Of a DNA stretch of 64,000 bases, positions 47,272 to 58,323 are shown one piece after another. The position numbers and the translations under genes are program-made. The stretch lies in the NCBI RefSeq assembly GCF_000715075.1, contig NC_134096.1, forward strand, positions 69,941,026 through 70,005,025. The letters run 5' to 3'. Below the pieces are notes generated by a model, which was given only the letters and a program-made list of their open reading frames with translations, was not told the DNA's origin and ran no database searches. Origin of the DNA: Nicotiana tabacum (Eukaryota > Streptophyta > Magnoliopsida > Solanales > Solanaceae). Numbering within the stretch: the first letter of the stretch is position 1; each line of letters opens with the position of its first letter.

Positions 47272-48596
47272 GGTCTGGAGATACACATGTCTTGCATATT
47301 TACTTTGGGACTACGAGGCGGCATCTCAAGAGATCCCCATGTCTTGCATATTTATTTTGGGACTACGAGGCGATACCTCGGGAGCGTCCTTGTTATTTAC
47401 CTTTATTTATTGTGTTGTTGCCTTTCTGTAAATTCTCATTTGTTCACTTATCAGTCATTTCATTATATTATTTTGTTTTTTGATTTGTGAATTGTCCATG
47501 CGGTTGTGATAGAGATATGGGCACGAGGTGCCGTGAGATATGAAAGTGGGCTAAGACCCGAGATTTTTAGGATTTTGAGGTGAGGTGTCAACCGGTGATT
47601 TTATTTGAAAGAATTATATTCGAAAGGTTTTATTTAAAACAATTATATTCGAAAGATTTTTATTTGAAAGAATTATATTCGAAAGGTTTTTATTTGAAAG
47701 AATTATATTCGAAAGGTTTTATTTAAAAGAATTATATTCGAAAGGTTTTTATTTAAAAGAATTATATTCGAAAGATATTTATTTGAAAGAAATATATTGG
47801 GAGGTATTTACTTGAAAGACTTACATTCGTAAGATATTTATTTGGAGGAAGTATATTGGGGATATATTAAATTGAAAGGATTAAATTCTAAAAAAAATTA
47901 TTTGAAAAACTTATAGATAAAAGATGTATATTTTGAAGGACTTGATTAATTGGTTGCACTTGTCTTTATTATTCGTGTGAGTAATATTTATGGTGTTCTT
48001 GCTGCCTTGTTGTTATATCATTAGTTGGTTATTGTTGTTATCAGTGTTATCTATTTTCTATTATTTTTGTATACTATGTTGCACAGGTTATTTGACTAGT
48101 GAGTGTCTTGACTGTACCTCGTCACTACTCCACCGAGGTTAGTCTTGATACTTACCGGGTACTGACTGTGGTGTACTCATACTACACTTCTGCATATTTT
48201 TGTGTAGAGCCAGGTATTTGAGATATCGTTGTGTAGAGCCAGGTATTTGAGATATCGTACTCGGGCAGAGTTAGTGTGTTGATCGCAAGGATTCAAGGTA
48301 GAGCTGTTTGACCATCGCAGTCCCTTGGAGTCTTTCTATTTTTATTGTATTGTCACTCTTATTCAAACAGTATTGTACACTCGATTCTTGAGATCATTGC
48401 ATGTATTCAGTTAGAGTTCGTGACTCTGTATTACCAGTCTTGGGAGGTTGTTATATTTGTTTTCGCTTTTGGTTTCGACACTTGTATTAAATTATATGCT
48501 TAAAAAAATGGCTCGAAATATAATTATAATCGGTTTACCTAGTCTTAGAGATTAAGTGTCATCACGACGCCTGTGGTGGAATTTTGGATCGTGACA
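47272..48596 (+). mobile_element. Chromovirus-type LTR, final part
   Basis: It resumes inside the 52-bp array (units at 47295 and 47347), continues through a ggcacgaggtgcc hairpin (about 47519), a 30-bp repeat run (47602-47860), the conserved box (48117-48185) and an acceptor-like site (tttttgtgtag, ending 48207), and ends ggatcgtgaca at 48596. A 29-bp tandem duplication (48201-48258) doubles the acceptor-like site. No primer site follows, so this is a solo or 3' LTR. Confidence 0.75.
47602..47860 (+). repeat. About nine 29-30-bp repeats of gaattatattcgaaagg type
   Basis: The unit is approximately tttatttgaaa, gaattatattc, gaaaggtt. Copies become irregular at the right end. A shorter, more decayed run of the same kind lies at 15495-15690 in the host LTR at the equivalent position. 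Confidence 0.8.
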
Positions 48597-48995
48597 AACG
48601 ATGAACTCCTAACAAAAATAAATAAAAATACAGCTCTTGTTTAGAATTTGCCGTGGGAGTTTAAGTTCAAAAATACTCTAATTTGACTTCTAATATGAAG
48701 AGTATTTTAGTTTTATGTATCTTTGCTTGTAATCCACTATCAATGTCTTATTTTGATACAAGTACTTGTGTTATTTTCGAGGTGAATTTGAGTGGCATTG
48801 GAACTCTATCGCTTATTATAAATGCTAAGGAGCAATGTTTTAGTTGAATTTGAAGTACACGCAAATTCATTATCGTCCAGCTTCATTGTTCAAGTGAAAT
48901 TAGTATGACATAGTAACTAATATTATGAGGTTAAGCCAAGTATGGTGTCGAAAAATAAACTACTTGACAATTTTAAGACAATATATGCAATATTT

Positions 48996-49037
<42 letters not shown>

Positions 49038-49442
49038 CAACTAATTTAACATTTAATAATTCAAAGAACAAAACAAATTAATAATTATTAAAATATTGAT
49101 AGATTTTTTATAAAAATAATAAAAGGCTTATCTCTTTATACTTTTGATGAATTCAAAATTATTCCTATAATTTAGTAAAAAAAATATTACATTATTTATA
49201 TTTTCAGTAAAATATAAAATGAGAAAATAAATCAAATATTACAATAGAAAAGAATGTACGAAAAGAGGAGGGTAAAGATAACTTTATGATATTTATATTT
49301 TGAATTAATTAATAAGTAAAAGATAAATAAATAACACTCAAGAAAATTATTGATAAATTTAGACAATTGAAGAATTTTGAACAGTACAACATAAGTTAAA
49401 AAGTATAAAAATATTTCAAGAGTAAGAAAATATATATCTGTA
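48597..49442. other. AT-rich intergenic DNA with a (TAA)n microsatellite
   Basis: It marks the change from nested retrotransposons to gene-bearing DNA. A (TAA)n run occupies about 48997-49037. I see no gene or further element signature. Confidence 0.6.
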
Positions 49443-49775
49443 TCTATATTTTATTTTATATATTATTAAAAGAAAGAAAGTCTAGCCTAGAATTACGACA
49501 AGTGGCAACGTAAGAGAAAGATATGCCAATACAAATTTATATTTAAAATATAATAATATTAAACGTTGGATGTATAATAAAAATATACAAAACAAAAAAA
49601 ATCCTTTTTAATTTAATAGATATTTTGTTATCGGGTATATTGTACTGACAAATGAGATGACAATTGAAATTTATTAAAACAATACGATCTAATGTGTTTA
49701 AACAATCTCGATCAAAATTTAATTTAATTAGTATTTTTTAATATTGACTGCGCGTCGCGCGGGTATGACTACTAG
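49443..49775 (+). mobile_element. Small non-autonomous Helitron
   Basis: It starts TCTATATTTT after an A (49442) and ends ACTACTAG before a T (49776), the 5'-TC..CTRR-3' ends and A/T target of Helitrons. About 15 bases before the 3' end is a GC hairpin, gcgcgtcgcgcgg (49750-49762), the usual 3' terminator structure. It is 333 bp with no coding capacity, so it depended on a Rep/helicase from elsewhere. Confidence 0.75.
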
Positions 49776-50551
49776 TTGAAAGAAAGTAGAAGAATGATGT
49801 TTCCTAAGGAAAGAAAATCTTGGAAATCAATGAGAAACAAATGTGATGAAGGGAAAAAAAAAAAGAAGAGAAATCAATGTAATTCATTCACACTACTTGT
49901 CCATTACCTTCTAAGTGTAAGTGGGATAATTTATCGGATGATTAATTAATTTTTATTTTATTGTACCAAAATTATTATTGTACTTTACGAAAGTCACTAA
50001 ACTATTTTATTAACAATTGAACCGTGCATAAGTTGCAAGAGGAAGAGCGGGCGTCTACCATCATCTCCTCTCGACCAAAGTCATTGTCTATTTCGGAACG
50101 TGATCACTTCTTTCCTAAAGCAATTGCACTAAAAAAAACTACATTGTGTGTTTGGATCTTTTTTTCCAAGTAAATCTATTCAAAATATCTAATACTCTCA
50201 TCTACTTTGAGAGTAGAAAGGAATAAATATTTAATAGGCTAGTTTCCCCCTTTTTGCGAAAGTAATATGTTGTAGATTACAAGAGAAGGAATTGAGTGAA
50301 ACATCTACAGTGTCTTTAGGCAATTGGTTCTATGACAATCCAATTACATGCCTTAAGTGATTGTGATGACATCCATTAACTATATTGAGCTTTCAATTTT
50401 CTTCCGTTTTTGCCCAAACCATAGAGATAGCAATTACCTCAAATCAACGGTGTCCACACTATATATAGCTCAATAGGGGTTTCAAGTTAAAAGCTACAAA
50501 TCATAATAGGGCTTCTTCTTAATCACCAATCACATAAGACACTATAAAGAC
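49776..50551. promoter_or_regulatory. Upstream region of the cysteine-rich peptide gene
   Basis: A TATA-like box tatatata (50460-50467) precedes the ATG at 50552 by about 85-90 bp, a normal spacing for a plant core promoter with a short leader. Nothing else in the stretch is recognisable; it is AT-rich with no reading frame of note. Confidence 0.5.
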
Positions 50552-51404
50552 ATGGCTACGAGGAAGGCTGCATACAGTTTGTTTCCATTGGTGTTTGTCA
50601 TTCTTATCTCAATTGGTCTCTCTCGCTCTTTCTCTCTCATATATAATACACACTCACTTCGTATTTATTTATTTATTTATACACACACATAACACACCTT
50701 AATATTGAAATTCCATTTGGAAATTACATCTTTTTATGACAAAATTGCAAAATTAATGTAAAGAGTATAGTGACCACATTTTCTTCAAAGCCATTTTATT
50801 ATTTCATGATCTTCCACATTTCTTTATGTGTGTACCTTTATCCCATTGAGAGGATTTTGTATATATTCTTTGTAGAGAAAGACGAACATAAATTAAAAGA
50901 GAGGAAGGGGGTTGAATCTAAAAGTAATATTATCCCTTCTTGGGAAATGATGCTTGAGTCACGTAGATTGACTAACCTAACTCACCCTTAAGTAAACTTC
51001 TACAATTAGATATTCTGCCAACATGTGTTGTAAGGTTTTTCTTATGTCTTAATTCACATAAACAAAAGTATGAGTAGAACTATTCTTTCCCTATTCTTAA
51101 TCATAGTCATCTTTAACTCATAATTACATTAGTGACATATATATAGACCACCATATTCAAAGAAATATTTTCACACTCACGTATTAATCATTTACATTAT
51201 AGTTACTCAAATTTTACTTTGTTGACAGGTTTGCAAAGTGTGGATGCTGCTTGGGGCCATCCATGTAAAGTCAGCCAGGACTGTGTGACTTACTGTAAAG
51301 TCCCCATTAGTAGAGGCAGTCCACTCTGCCTAGGAGGACATTGCACGTGTGAAGCTGTGGAAAAACATGAAACTATAGTAGCTCGAAAATTTTTACATGA
51401 CTAG
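50552..51404 (+). CDS. Defensin-like secreted cysteine-rich peptide (two exons)
   Basis: Exon 1 is 50552-50615 and exon 2 is 51229-51404, a phase-1 intron with GT..AG borders (acceptor ttgttgacag). The predicted product is 79 residues. Residues 1-29 form a basic start, a hydrophobic core (LFPLVFVILISIG) and a likely cleavage near VDAA|W. The mature part has six cysteines at 34, 40, 44, 55, 60 and 62: C-X5-C-X3-C-X10-C-X4-C-X1-C. The CX3C and CXC pairs fit the cysteine-stabilised alpha-beta fold of plant defensin-like peptides. An intron at the end of the signal peptide is typical of that family. The exact role (defence, signalling or pollen recognition) cannot be read from sequence. Standard plant defensins have eight cysteines, so this belongs to a six-cysteine subgroup. 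Confidence 0.82.
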
Positions 51405-52760
51405 GAATAAGGGATCTATGGTTTTATGTAAGAACAATTAAATTTATATTGGATTAATTTCTCTTCAAGGGTCAGACTAACTTACTTTTTTCATATAGTG
51501 ATTGAACAATTGTCTATTTACTTTGATCTATGAAGAATAGCAGCCGTGGCTCCTTGATTGATTTGAATTAAATATGAGGAGAAATTTGGCCACAGCGATG
51601 GTGTTTTGTTCTTCTCTAAGATAAGAAAAAAGAAAATCTAGAAAACAAATGGAACTTGGTTATAATTCATCCTCGCTACTATATATCTTCTTTTTATTAA
51701 TAATAGTTGTATCCAAATCAGCTTGCGTATATCTCGATTATTTCGTAGAATATCTACTATATCCCACTAGTACTAGTACCGATTCACGCTGTCCATCAAA
51801 ATTTAAGTAGATGGGGAAAAATTACTTAATATGTTATGAACAAGAACTAACAAATTACTAACTATTACAGGCCAATAAGAATGTAAAGTTACAGGCCAAA
51901 CTGTCTAATAAAGCAAGAAACCATCCTTATTGAATTTCCTGTGCCCGCTCCCCCTAAAACCCACTTTCTAAATTTTCTTCACTACCGCACCTTCTCCCCC
52001 ATTTCTTTCTATTTCTCCATCAATTACTTTTTAAGGAGAAGTACTATTCGGAGAGAGTTTACATTTAAAAGGGAAAACCTCTATTGTTAATGAAGCTTGG
52101 AGTGTGTTGACCATGATTGTCATATGTTGGAATCTCTATTGTGAGTTTGTGATTGTTTATTGACGAAATTCTTTGCTATTAAAAAAAGATGGTGGCGTTA
52201 GATGGAAAGGGGGAGAGGGTAAAACTTTATGGGTCATACACCGGGTAATCGGGCGGGTCGCGATTAATTTTAGACCGGATAGACCAACATCCTTCTTGGA
52301 TGAATGCCACGTGTCTAGTCCGTCAAGTTAGGGGTATATGTGTTTCAATAGTAAGACGGTAGGAGCTTTTTTGAGCTAATAGTATAACAGAGGGTAATTT
52401 TAAACAATTTCTAATAGTAGAGGTGTATTTCAGGACCTTTTTCGAAATTTATATAATTTTTATATATAACATATAAAATATATATATACTTATACAAAAA
52501 ATATATATTTTTTCGCCTATTAATTTGAGAGTCGCTAATGTCATTTTTCACAGCAAAAAAGCCAGTTTATCTTATTTCAACGGTTTATAAGATCAGAGTT
52601 AATATCAGGAAAGTAAAGAGAAGAGAGAAACTTGGTGGGCTATAGTCCAAGACAAGTATAGAATTAGGAGTGCCTCGGCTAAGCCCAACCAAAATTATCA
52701 GATATGGGCTTTGACTCATGTTTGACTTGGAGCTGTTGCTTCTTCTTCAGTGGCAGACCC
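51405..52760. other. Intergenic region
   Basis: Between the peptide gene and the TAM41-like gene. Around 52230-52470 there is a denser stretch (cgggtcgcgattaatt, then gccacgtgtctagtcc, including a cacgtg core at about 52307) that may be an old repeat or promoter DNA; no ends are recognisable. No credible reading frame. Confidence 0.45.
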
Positions 52761-52884
52761 AAAAAACCCACCTCCTTAAACCCTTGAAAAAACCCACGAA
52801 ATTTTTTGAAAAAAGAATTAAAGATTTACCAAATTGATAGCAAAGCTTGTTAAGGGATTCGAATTTGTACCTTTGTAGTGATCA

Positions 52885-53055
52885 GTAAGTAGAAAATAAT
52901 AAAAGACAAAAATCTGTTAAGTACTTTATTCAGTCATGCATGCCTCCCAGATGTTTGATGAAATTCCACTGAAAATATTTCAAGATTTTGCTCCTATTAC
53001 ACATACATCTGCATGTAGCTTATTACATGGTTTTTGTTTTGAAATGTTAATGCAG
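52885..53055 (+). other. Probable 5' UTR intron of the TAM41-like gene
   Basis: A donor atcaGTAAGT (GT at 52885) and an acceptor ttgttttgaaatgttaatgcag (AG at 53054-53055) lie just upstream of the start codon, three bases before ATG. If spliced, the leader also loses two upstream ATGs (53044 and 53050) that are out of frame with the CDS. It is inferred from splice-site quality only. Confidence 0.5.
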
Positions 53056-53057
53056 AA

Positions 53058-56000
53058 ATGGTGGCTGATGATAAAGCTGAGTTAGGGAGTTTGATTGAAA
53101 TTCTACCCCCTGTTGAGTTCTGCTGTATATATGGTTCCAAACTCCATCCCAACAATAAAGATGAGGTTTTTTTTTACTTCTTCTTTCTCTGATATCAAAG
53201 ATATGATTTTCTTCTTTAAAGTGTTAGCCTGATAATGAATGCATCTTTAGTCACTCCACTTATGGTTTTGTTTGATCAAGAAGTTCTGTAACATGCTGCA
53301 ATAGTACATTACTAACAACTTAATTGCTAGACATCTATGATAGATTACATTATTGGAGTAGCTGATCCTAAGCAATGGCATTCTAAGGTAAATTGCTCAA
53401 TTTTAAGCAATTCTCGACCATCTTTGTTGTCAAAATCTAACGTCTTTCTACTATGCAGAATCTAAAATTAAACAAGGATCACTACGCTTCATGGCTCGTT
53501 CACCTTGGTGGAGCAAGAATGGTGCTATATTCTTTCTTGAATTTACTTTAATTTCTCTCATTCTTTCACAACTTCATATACATATTTTTTGTACTAAAGA
53601 ACAATTCACGATGCACTCAACCAGATAACTGATATTGCAAATGACATTGGTGTTGGCGTACACTTCAACCCATTTGTGTCTTGCAACAACAAGGTATTGA
53701 CCATTTAATGAAGATGCACTTTTTGTTAACAGATTCGAAATTCCACATTGAGTAATTTTTACAGATGTTCAAGTATGGAGTTGTTCGAATGCATGACTTG
53801 ATTCAAGACATATTGGGATGGGAGAGGTTCTATCTCAGCGGTCGTCTGCAGAAACCCGTATGGCTTGTTCTAAATTGCTATTTAAATAACATATTTGATG
53901 GACTTCAATTTCAGTATTAGTTACATTGATGTAAGAACGGGATGAATTAACTTAAGTTGGTCAGAATTTTTGTAATCCTCTTGTGCCTCTTAATCATTAT
54001 TGTAGTACTGGCAAGTCAAGTGAATCTTATTTATTGTTGTAACTGAATTTGATAAAAATGATGGTATTAGGTTAGGTCTTTATCGATGATTGTAACTCCC
54101 CTGACCCGCTATAAATACTTGTAACTTAAAGTAGCAAGGAATCATCGTTTAGGAAATGTCAGCTTATTCTTAGTATAACAAAAGTTAGAAAACTTGGTAA
54201 TATGTTTTTATTCCTATTTGTGGCCGTTAAATAAACTTAAGTTGATCAAGGTAATATCCATGAGTTCTTGTGGGTTCTCTTAGCCTTACGATCTCAACTT
54301 CAAGTTGCCTACAGACCAAAAGAATAAAAAATTATCATAATGTATTTGTGTTATAACCCTATGTGGAACTTCATCCAAAAAAAATTATAATCCTATTTAG
54401 AATCGATGCTAAATTAGTGGACACCCAGGTATGTGCTAAAAGTATCGGTGTTATCAAAGGCGAAAAGCGCAAAAAAGCTCTAAGGTCTATTGGGGCTTTA
54501 AGCGCAAATCGCAAATTAAGCGTGGGCTTTAATAAGAAAGGCGTAAATGGAGAAAAACTACAAATATTTATGTATCGTCCAAGACTAATATCTATAAGCA
54601 TGAATACCAAATATATGGAGAAGGAAATTGAAGAAAGTTTACGATAAAAGTGAAATATATCAATTGTTTAGTGTCGTCTCTTCAAGATGACGCTCATTGG
54701 CAAGTAAAAGTATGTCTTAGAGCCTTGATAAAAATAGTGAAGCTCCCACTAAGTGAGCGAAGCACTCAACATGTTTTGAGCCTCGCTTCAGGGCTTAAGT
54801 GTGCTTTAAGCAGGCATTTGATAACACTGAAAAGTATATCATGATATGACCGGTTCTGTACTTGAAACTTAAATATCTCAGCATGCATTTTCATACAAAA
54901 CAAATTGGCATGTGCTTTTGATTTTTGATGGCACACCACTGTTAGCTTTTAATCTCTGTCTCTGTCTCTCTTGTGTTGACCTGAAGATTAAAAAACCCAT
55001 TCAGTCAGAAGTGAAAAGTTCAGTGAGTGTGGTTAACGTGTTATACTCTCAGAGATACACCCAACATGAGCTATTCACTCAGACATTTCTGATGAGTGTC
55101 AAAAAGAAGAATTTCTGTTGAAAATATTCGATTGAGATGCTTTGTTTTCTTCTGTGTATGTCTGCTCAAAGATTTTAGACTTGAACAAACTTGTCATCTG
55201 ACCGCCAAGGCTCTATATAGCATCATAGTTTGCAACTCATTGCAGAACCTACACCCCCTACCCTGCCTGGTTTTTGTTTCCTCCTTAATCATAATGGCTT
55301 GGGGCTTAGTACCTATTCTTTAACTTTTATCAGGCATTTCTATGCATTCTAGTTGGGCAGTCATGGCTTAACTACTGTGCGTCCTGAATAGAGTCTTAAG
55401 TCTACTGTGGATTGAAAATATAGGAAGGCTTTGTCTGATTTCTTTGTATTATATTCTGTGATGCATTCAACAGATATCCTTCAACCTACCTTGTTTCATA
55501 CTCAACCATAACATTCTTTGCTTCTAGTGGTGAGCCTAATGACTGTCTTTTAGTCATAACTTATGTTATGACACACCACTGTTAGCTTTTGATGGCACAC
55601 CACTGTTAGCGTTTAGTCTCTGTCTCTGTCTCTCTTGTGTTGACCTGAAGATGAAAAACCCATTTAGTCAGAAGTGAAAAGTTCAGTGAGTGTGGTTAAC
55701 TTGTTATACTCTCAGAGATCCACCCAACATGAGCTATTCACTCGGACATTTCTTATGAGTGTCAAAAAGAAGAATTTCTGTTGAAAATATTCGATTGAGA
55801 TGCTTTGTTTTCTTCGCTCAAAAATTTTAGACTTGAACAAACTTGACATTTGACCGCCAAAGCTCTATATAGCATCGTAGTTTGCAACTCATTGCAGAAC
55901 CTACATCCCCTACCCTGTCTGGTTTTTGTTTCCTCCTTAATCATAGTGGCTTGGGGCTTAGTACCTATTGTTTAACTTTTATCAGGCATTTTTATGCATT

Positions 56001-58323
56001 CTAGTTGGGCAGTCATGGCTTAACTAATGTGCGTCCTGAATAGAGAGTCTTAATTCTACTGTGGATTGAAAATATAGGAAGGCTTGTCTGATTTCTTTGA
56101 ATTATATTCTGTGATGCATTCAACAGATATCCTTCAACCTACCTTAGTTTCATACTCAACCATAACATTCTTTGCTTTTAGTGGTGAGCCTAGTGATTGT
56201 CTTTCAGTCATAATTTATGTTTACTTCTAACTCAGGTGAACATTCTTGTGGATAACTTGGATGTAGAAAATGTGAACACTGTGAACCTAAAAGCTGCAAC
56301 TTCTGCCGCTCTTCTCCTTTTGCCATCAAAATTTACAGAGGTTCGTCTCTTTATTCATTTCTTGTCAATTAGTACAGGCACATAACAAATGCCACTTGGA
56401 ATTTGGTGTTTATGCAGGAAGATTTATATGCCAAAATCTGTAGCCTCTCATATATGGGTGACTTGCGTATGCTTTTTGCAGAGGACAAAAATAAGGTAGA
56501 GTTGAGACTTGAGTGGAGCCTAAGTTTTAGATTTTTGTGGCCCTAACTGTACCACATGAAAGCATCACTTTACGTGTAAGTTCTAGATGTAAATGGGTAG
56601 TTTCTCAATTTTATAGTTGATATTACTTCCAGCAGATCAACAAAATCAATTAATTTATATTGAAAATGTGTATGGTATCTTATCTACAGGGTACCCGGTT
56701 TGGACTAGAATTCCAATCCCAACTTTTAGCATAGTATAACATAGTGCATATGCTATTTTCATGCCACTGTAAGTGATTGAACTGATTCTTCCATTCTTTG
56801 GACATGAATTTCTTCGCTGCATATTGATCCAGGTCAACAAAATTATACAAGGACAATATCATTTATTTGAGAAAATGTATAAGTCATCTCTGGAAGAATA
56901 TGCGGCTAAGAACTTGTTGCGATTTTCATCAGCTGGTGATAAGCAAGTACACATATTTCAGGTCTCTCTCCTTCTAAAGCTTTTTCTCTTGTTGCTTCCT
57001 TGTCATGGTTAATTCTGCTGAATGATGCTGATAAATCTTTTGTAATCTATGTGTGTCTTAATATGTGCACTTATCAATATCCGCGATAAAACACGTTTCT
57101 ACTGAAGCATAAAAAATCATTATTGTGTCAATGGATAATCAAGAATATACAGCATGAGTCATGCTGACAGGATCCCTATATTGTTGCCCATTATTTTCCA
57201 TTTTAATACTAATTTTCTGGCCTTGAATGGTAACTTCTGTGGTCAAAGATGTTAGTCTTTCTATTCTACTCGTTTTTCAAATAGCTGCAAAGTCATTTGC
57301 TTGCATGACTTGTCAATTAGAGCTTTGGACGTCACTAGTTTCCTTGCATGAAAATTAGTTTGTACTTTTACATGATTGTAACTTGTGCACTTTTCTGGTT
57401 GTTGAGTCATTCTCGATCCTTGAGTGTTTTCTTGACTTTTTCATATTGCTTTTAGAATACATCTGTATGAGATTCTTTTACTACATTAGCGCGTTTTTCT
57501 TTCAGATGGATCTGAGGAGACTGATTTTGGTTACACCTCTGTCGAGAATATTTGAATTGGAAAATCAAGATCAAATCGATCTCAAAGATTGACATGTTTT
57601 AATGTATCGAAATCAGGATTGTGGATTATGTGCTGCTTCCACCTTAGTTTCTTCTCTTCCTCCATCAATCAGAAGTGAGATGGGCATGAAACTTGGAGAA
57701 AAGAGGATTCTCGATGACTCTGGTACGTACTTCAAATGCAAAAAGAGTGGATTTCTGGAAAGGAAATAATCTTAAAATATTGCCTGTTCTTTCAGATTTA
57801 TTTCTCGTTAGTAGTTCCTGTTGAATTGCATCTACTGCCACATTAGTGAAGGAAACTTTTGTTTAGTTACTTTCCATTTGTAACTCTCACGCATCGATCT
57901 TTTTCTTGGGTCAAGTACGCAAAAATATTTTTTGTTAATGGGTGATGGTGAGACTCTAGATATCTCTGTCTATCCTAATAGCATGTTGAATCGTGTGTTT
58001 GTCTAATCTAAAAGTTTGAACTTCTGAAAAAAGATACTTCTATGTAATTATTTTAGTTCTTATTATAAGCTTTTATAATGTTCCCTCCTCAGCTAAAGTA
58101 GATCATTTCATTTATGCCATATTGTCTTGTAGGTAGAGTTAGGCAACAAGTAGTGATTGGTTCAAAAGAACAGGCTGCTGAGTGCATGAAGAGGCTTGTT
58201 AGACGTAAGGTTATGGTTTCTAGCACGAGGCAAGCTATTGCAGGTTTATTGACTGCTGGTGCTGTTCATGGAGTCAGATATGTTGCAAACAAGATGCGCA
58301 AGGCTTGGAAATCATGGGTATAA
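53058..58323 (+). CDS. TAM41: TAM41-type mitochondrial CDP-diacylglycerol synthase (ten exons)
   Basis: The family converts phosphatidic acid and CTP to CDP-diacylglycerol on the matrix side of the inner mitochondrial membrane, the first step toward cardiolipin. Exons: 53058-53165, 53331-53387, 53459-53521, 53625-53693, 53765-53857, 56236-56340, 56418-56495, 56833-56961, 57617-57722 and 58133-58323, giving 332 residues; all introns are GT..AG and all but the last are phase 0. Family motifs are YGSKLHPNN and MIDYIIGVADPKQWH near the N-terminus (nucleotidyltransferase-like, with the metal-binding Asp), NLKLNKDHYASW, VHFNPFV, then YGVVRMHDLIQDILGWERFYLSGRLQKP and YAKICSLSYMGDLRM. The C-terminus has a basic MRKAWKSWV end. 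Length fits the 300-400 residues of the family. No clear targeting presequence is visible. Intron 5 is 2.4 kb and holds a MITE and a tandem duplication. Confidence 0.9.
54446..54829. mobile_element. hAT-type MITE in TAM41-like intron 5
   Basis: 384 bp. The inverted ends are CGGTGTTATCAAA (left) and, complemented, CAGTGTTATCAAA (right). It is flanked by a perfect 8-bp duplication, aaaagtat, at 54438-54445 and 54830-54837. Eight-base duplications and C/TAG-type ends are the mark of hAT transposons. The inside has many aagcgc and gctttaa words. The 94-codon frame overlapping it is not a gene. Confidence 0.88.
54927..56221. repeat. Tandem duplication (about 660 bp) within TAM41-like intron 5
   Basis: Copy 1 is 54927-55590 and copy 2 is 55591 to about 56221, both starting gatggcacaccactgttagc. 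They are near-identical for most of their length; copy 2 lacks a small stretch near 55816 and differs by scattered substitutions. Copy 2 ends just before the pyrimidine tract and acceptor of exon 6, which is present once. No coding potential is credible in either copy. Confidence 0.85.
57505..57592 (+). other. Exon-like stretch in a TAM41-like intron
   Basis: An excellent acceptor tract (gcgcgtttttctttcag) precedes an open stretch ending in TGA at 57590-57592. Reading directly from exon 8 this would add 28 residues and stop. The regular continuation, exon 9 at 57617, fits the family's Cys/Gly/Leu-rich and SSLPPSIRSEMG sequence, so this stretch is probably a poison exon, an alternative end, or chance. 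Confidence 0.3.

Noticed and set aside
50770..50991. 73-residue frame inside the peptide-gene intron
   Set aside because: Lies wholly within the intron whose borders are supported by the spliced cysteine-rich product; no family likeness.
54363..54647. 94-residue frame in the TAM41-like intron
   Set aside because: It spans the end of a hAT MITE and flanking intron; composition and position argue against a gene.
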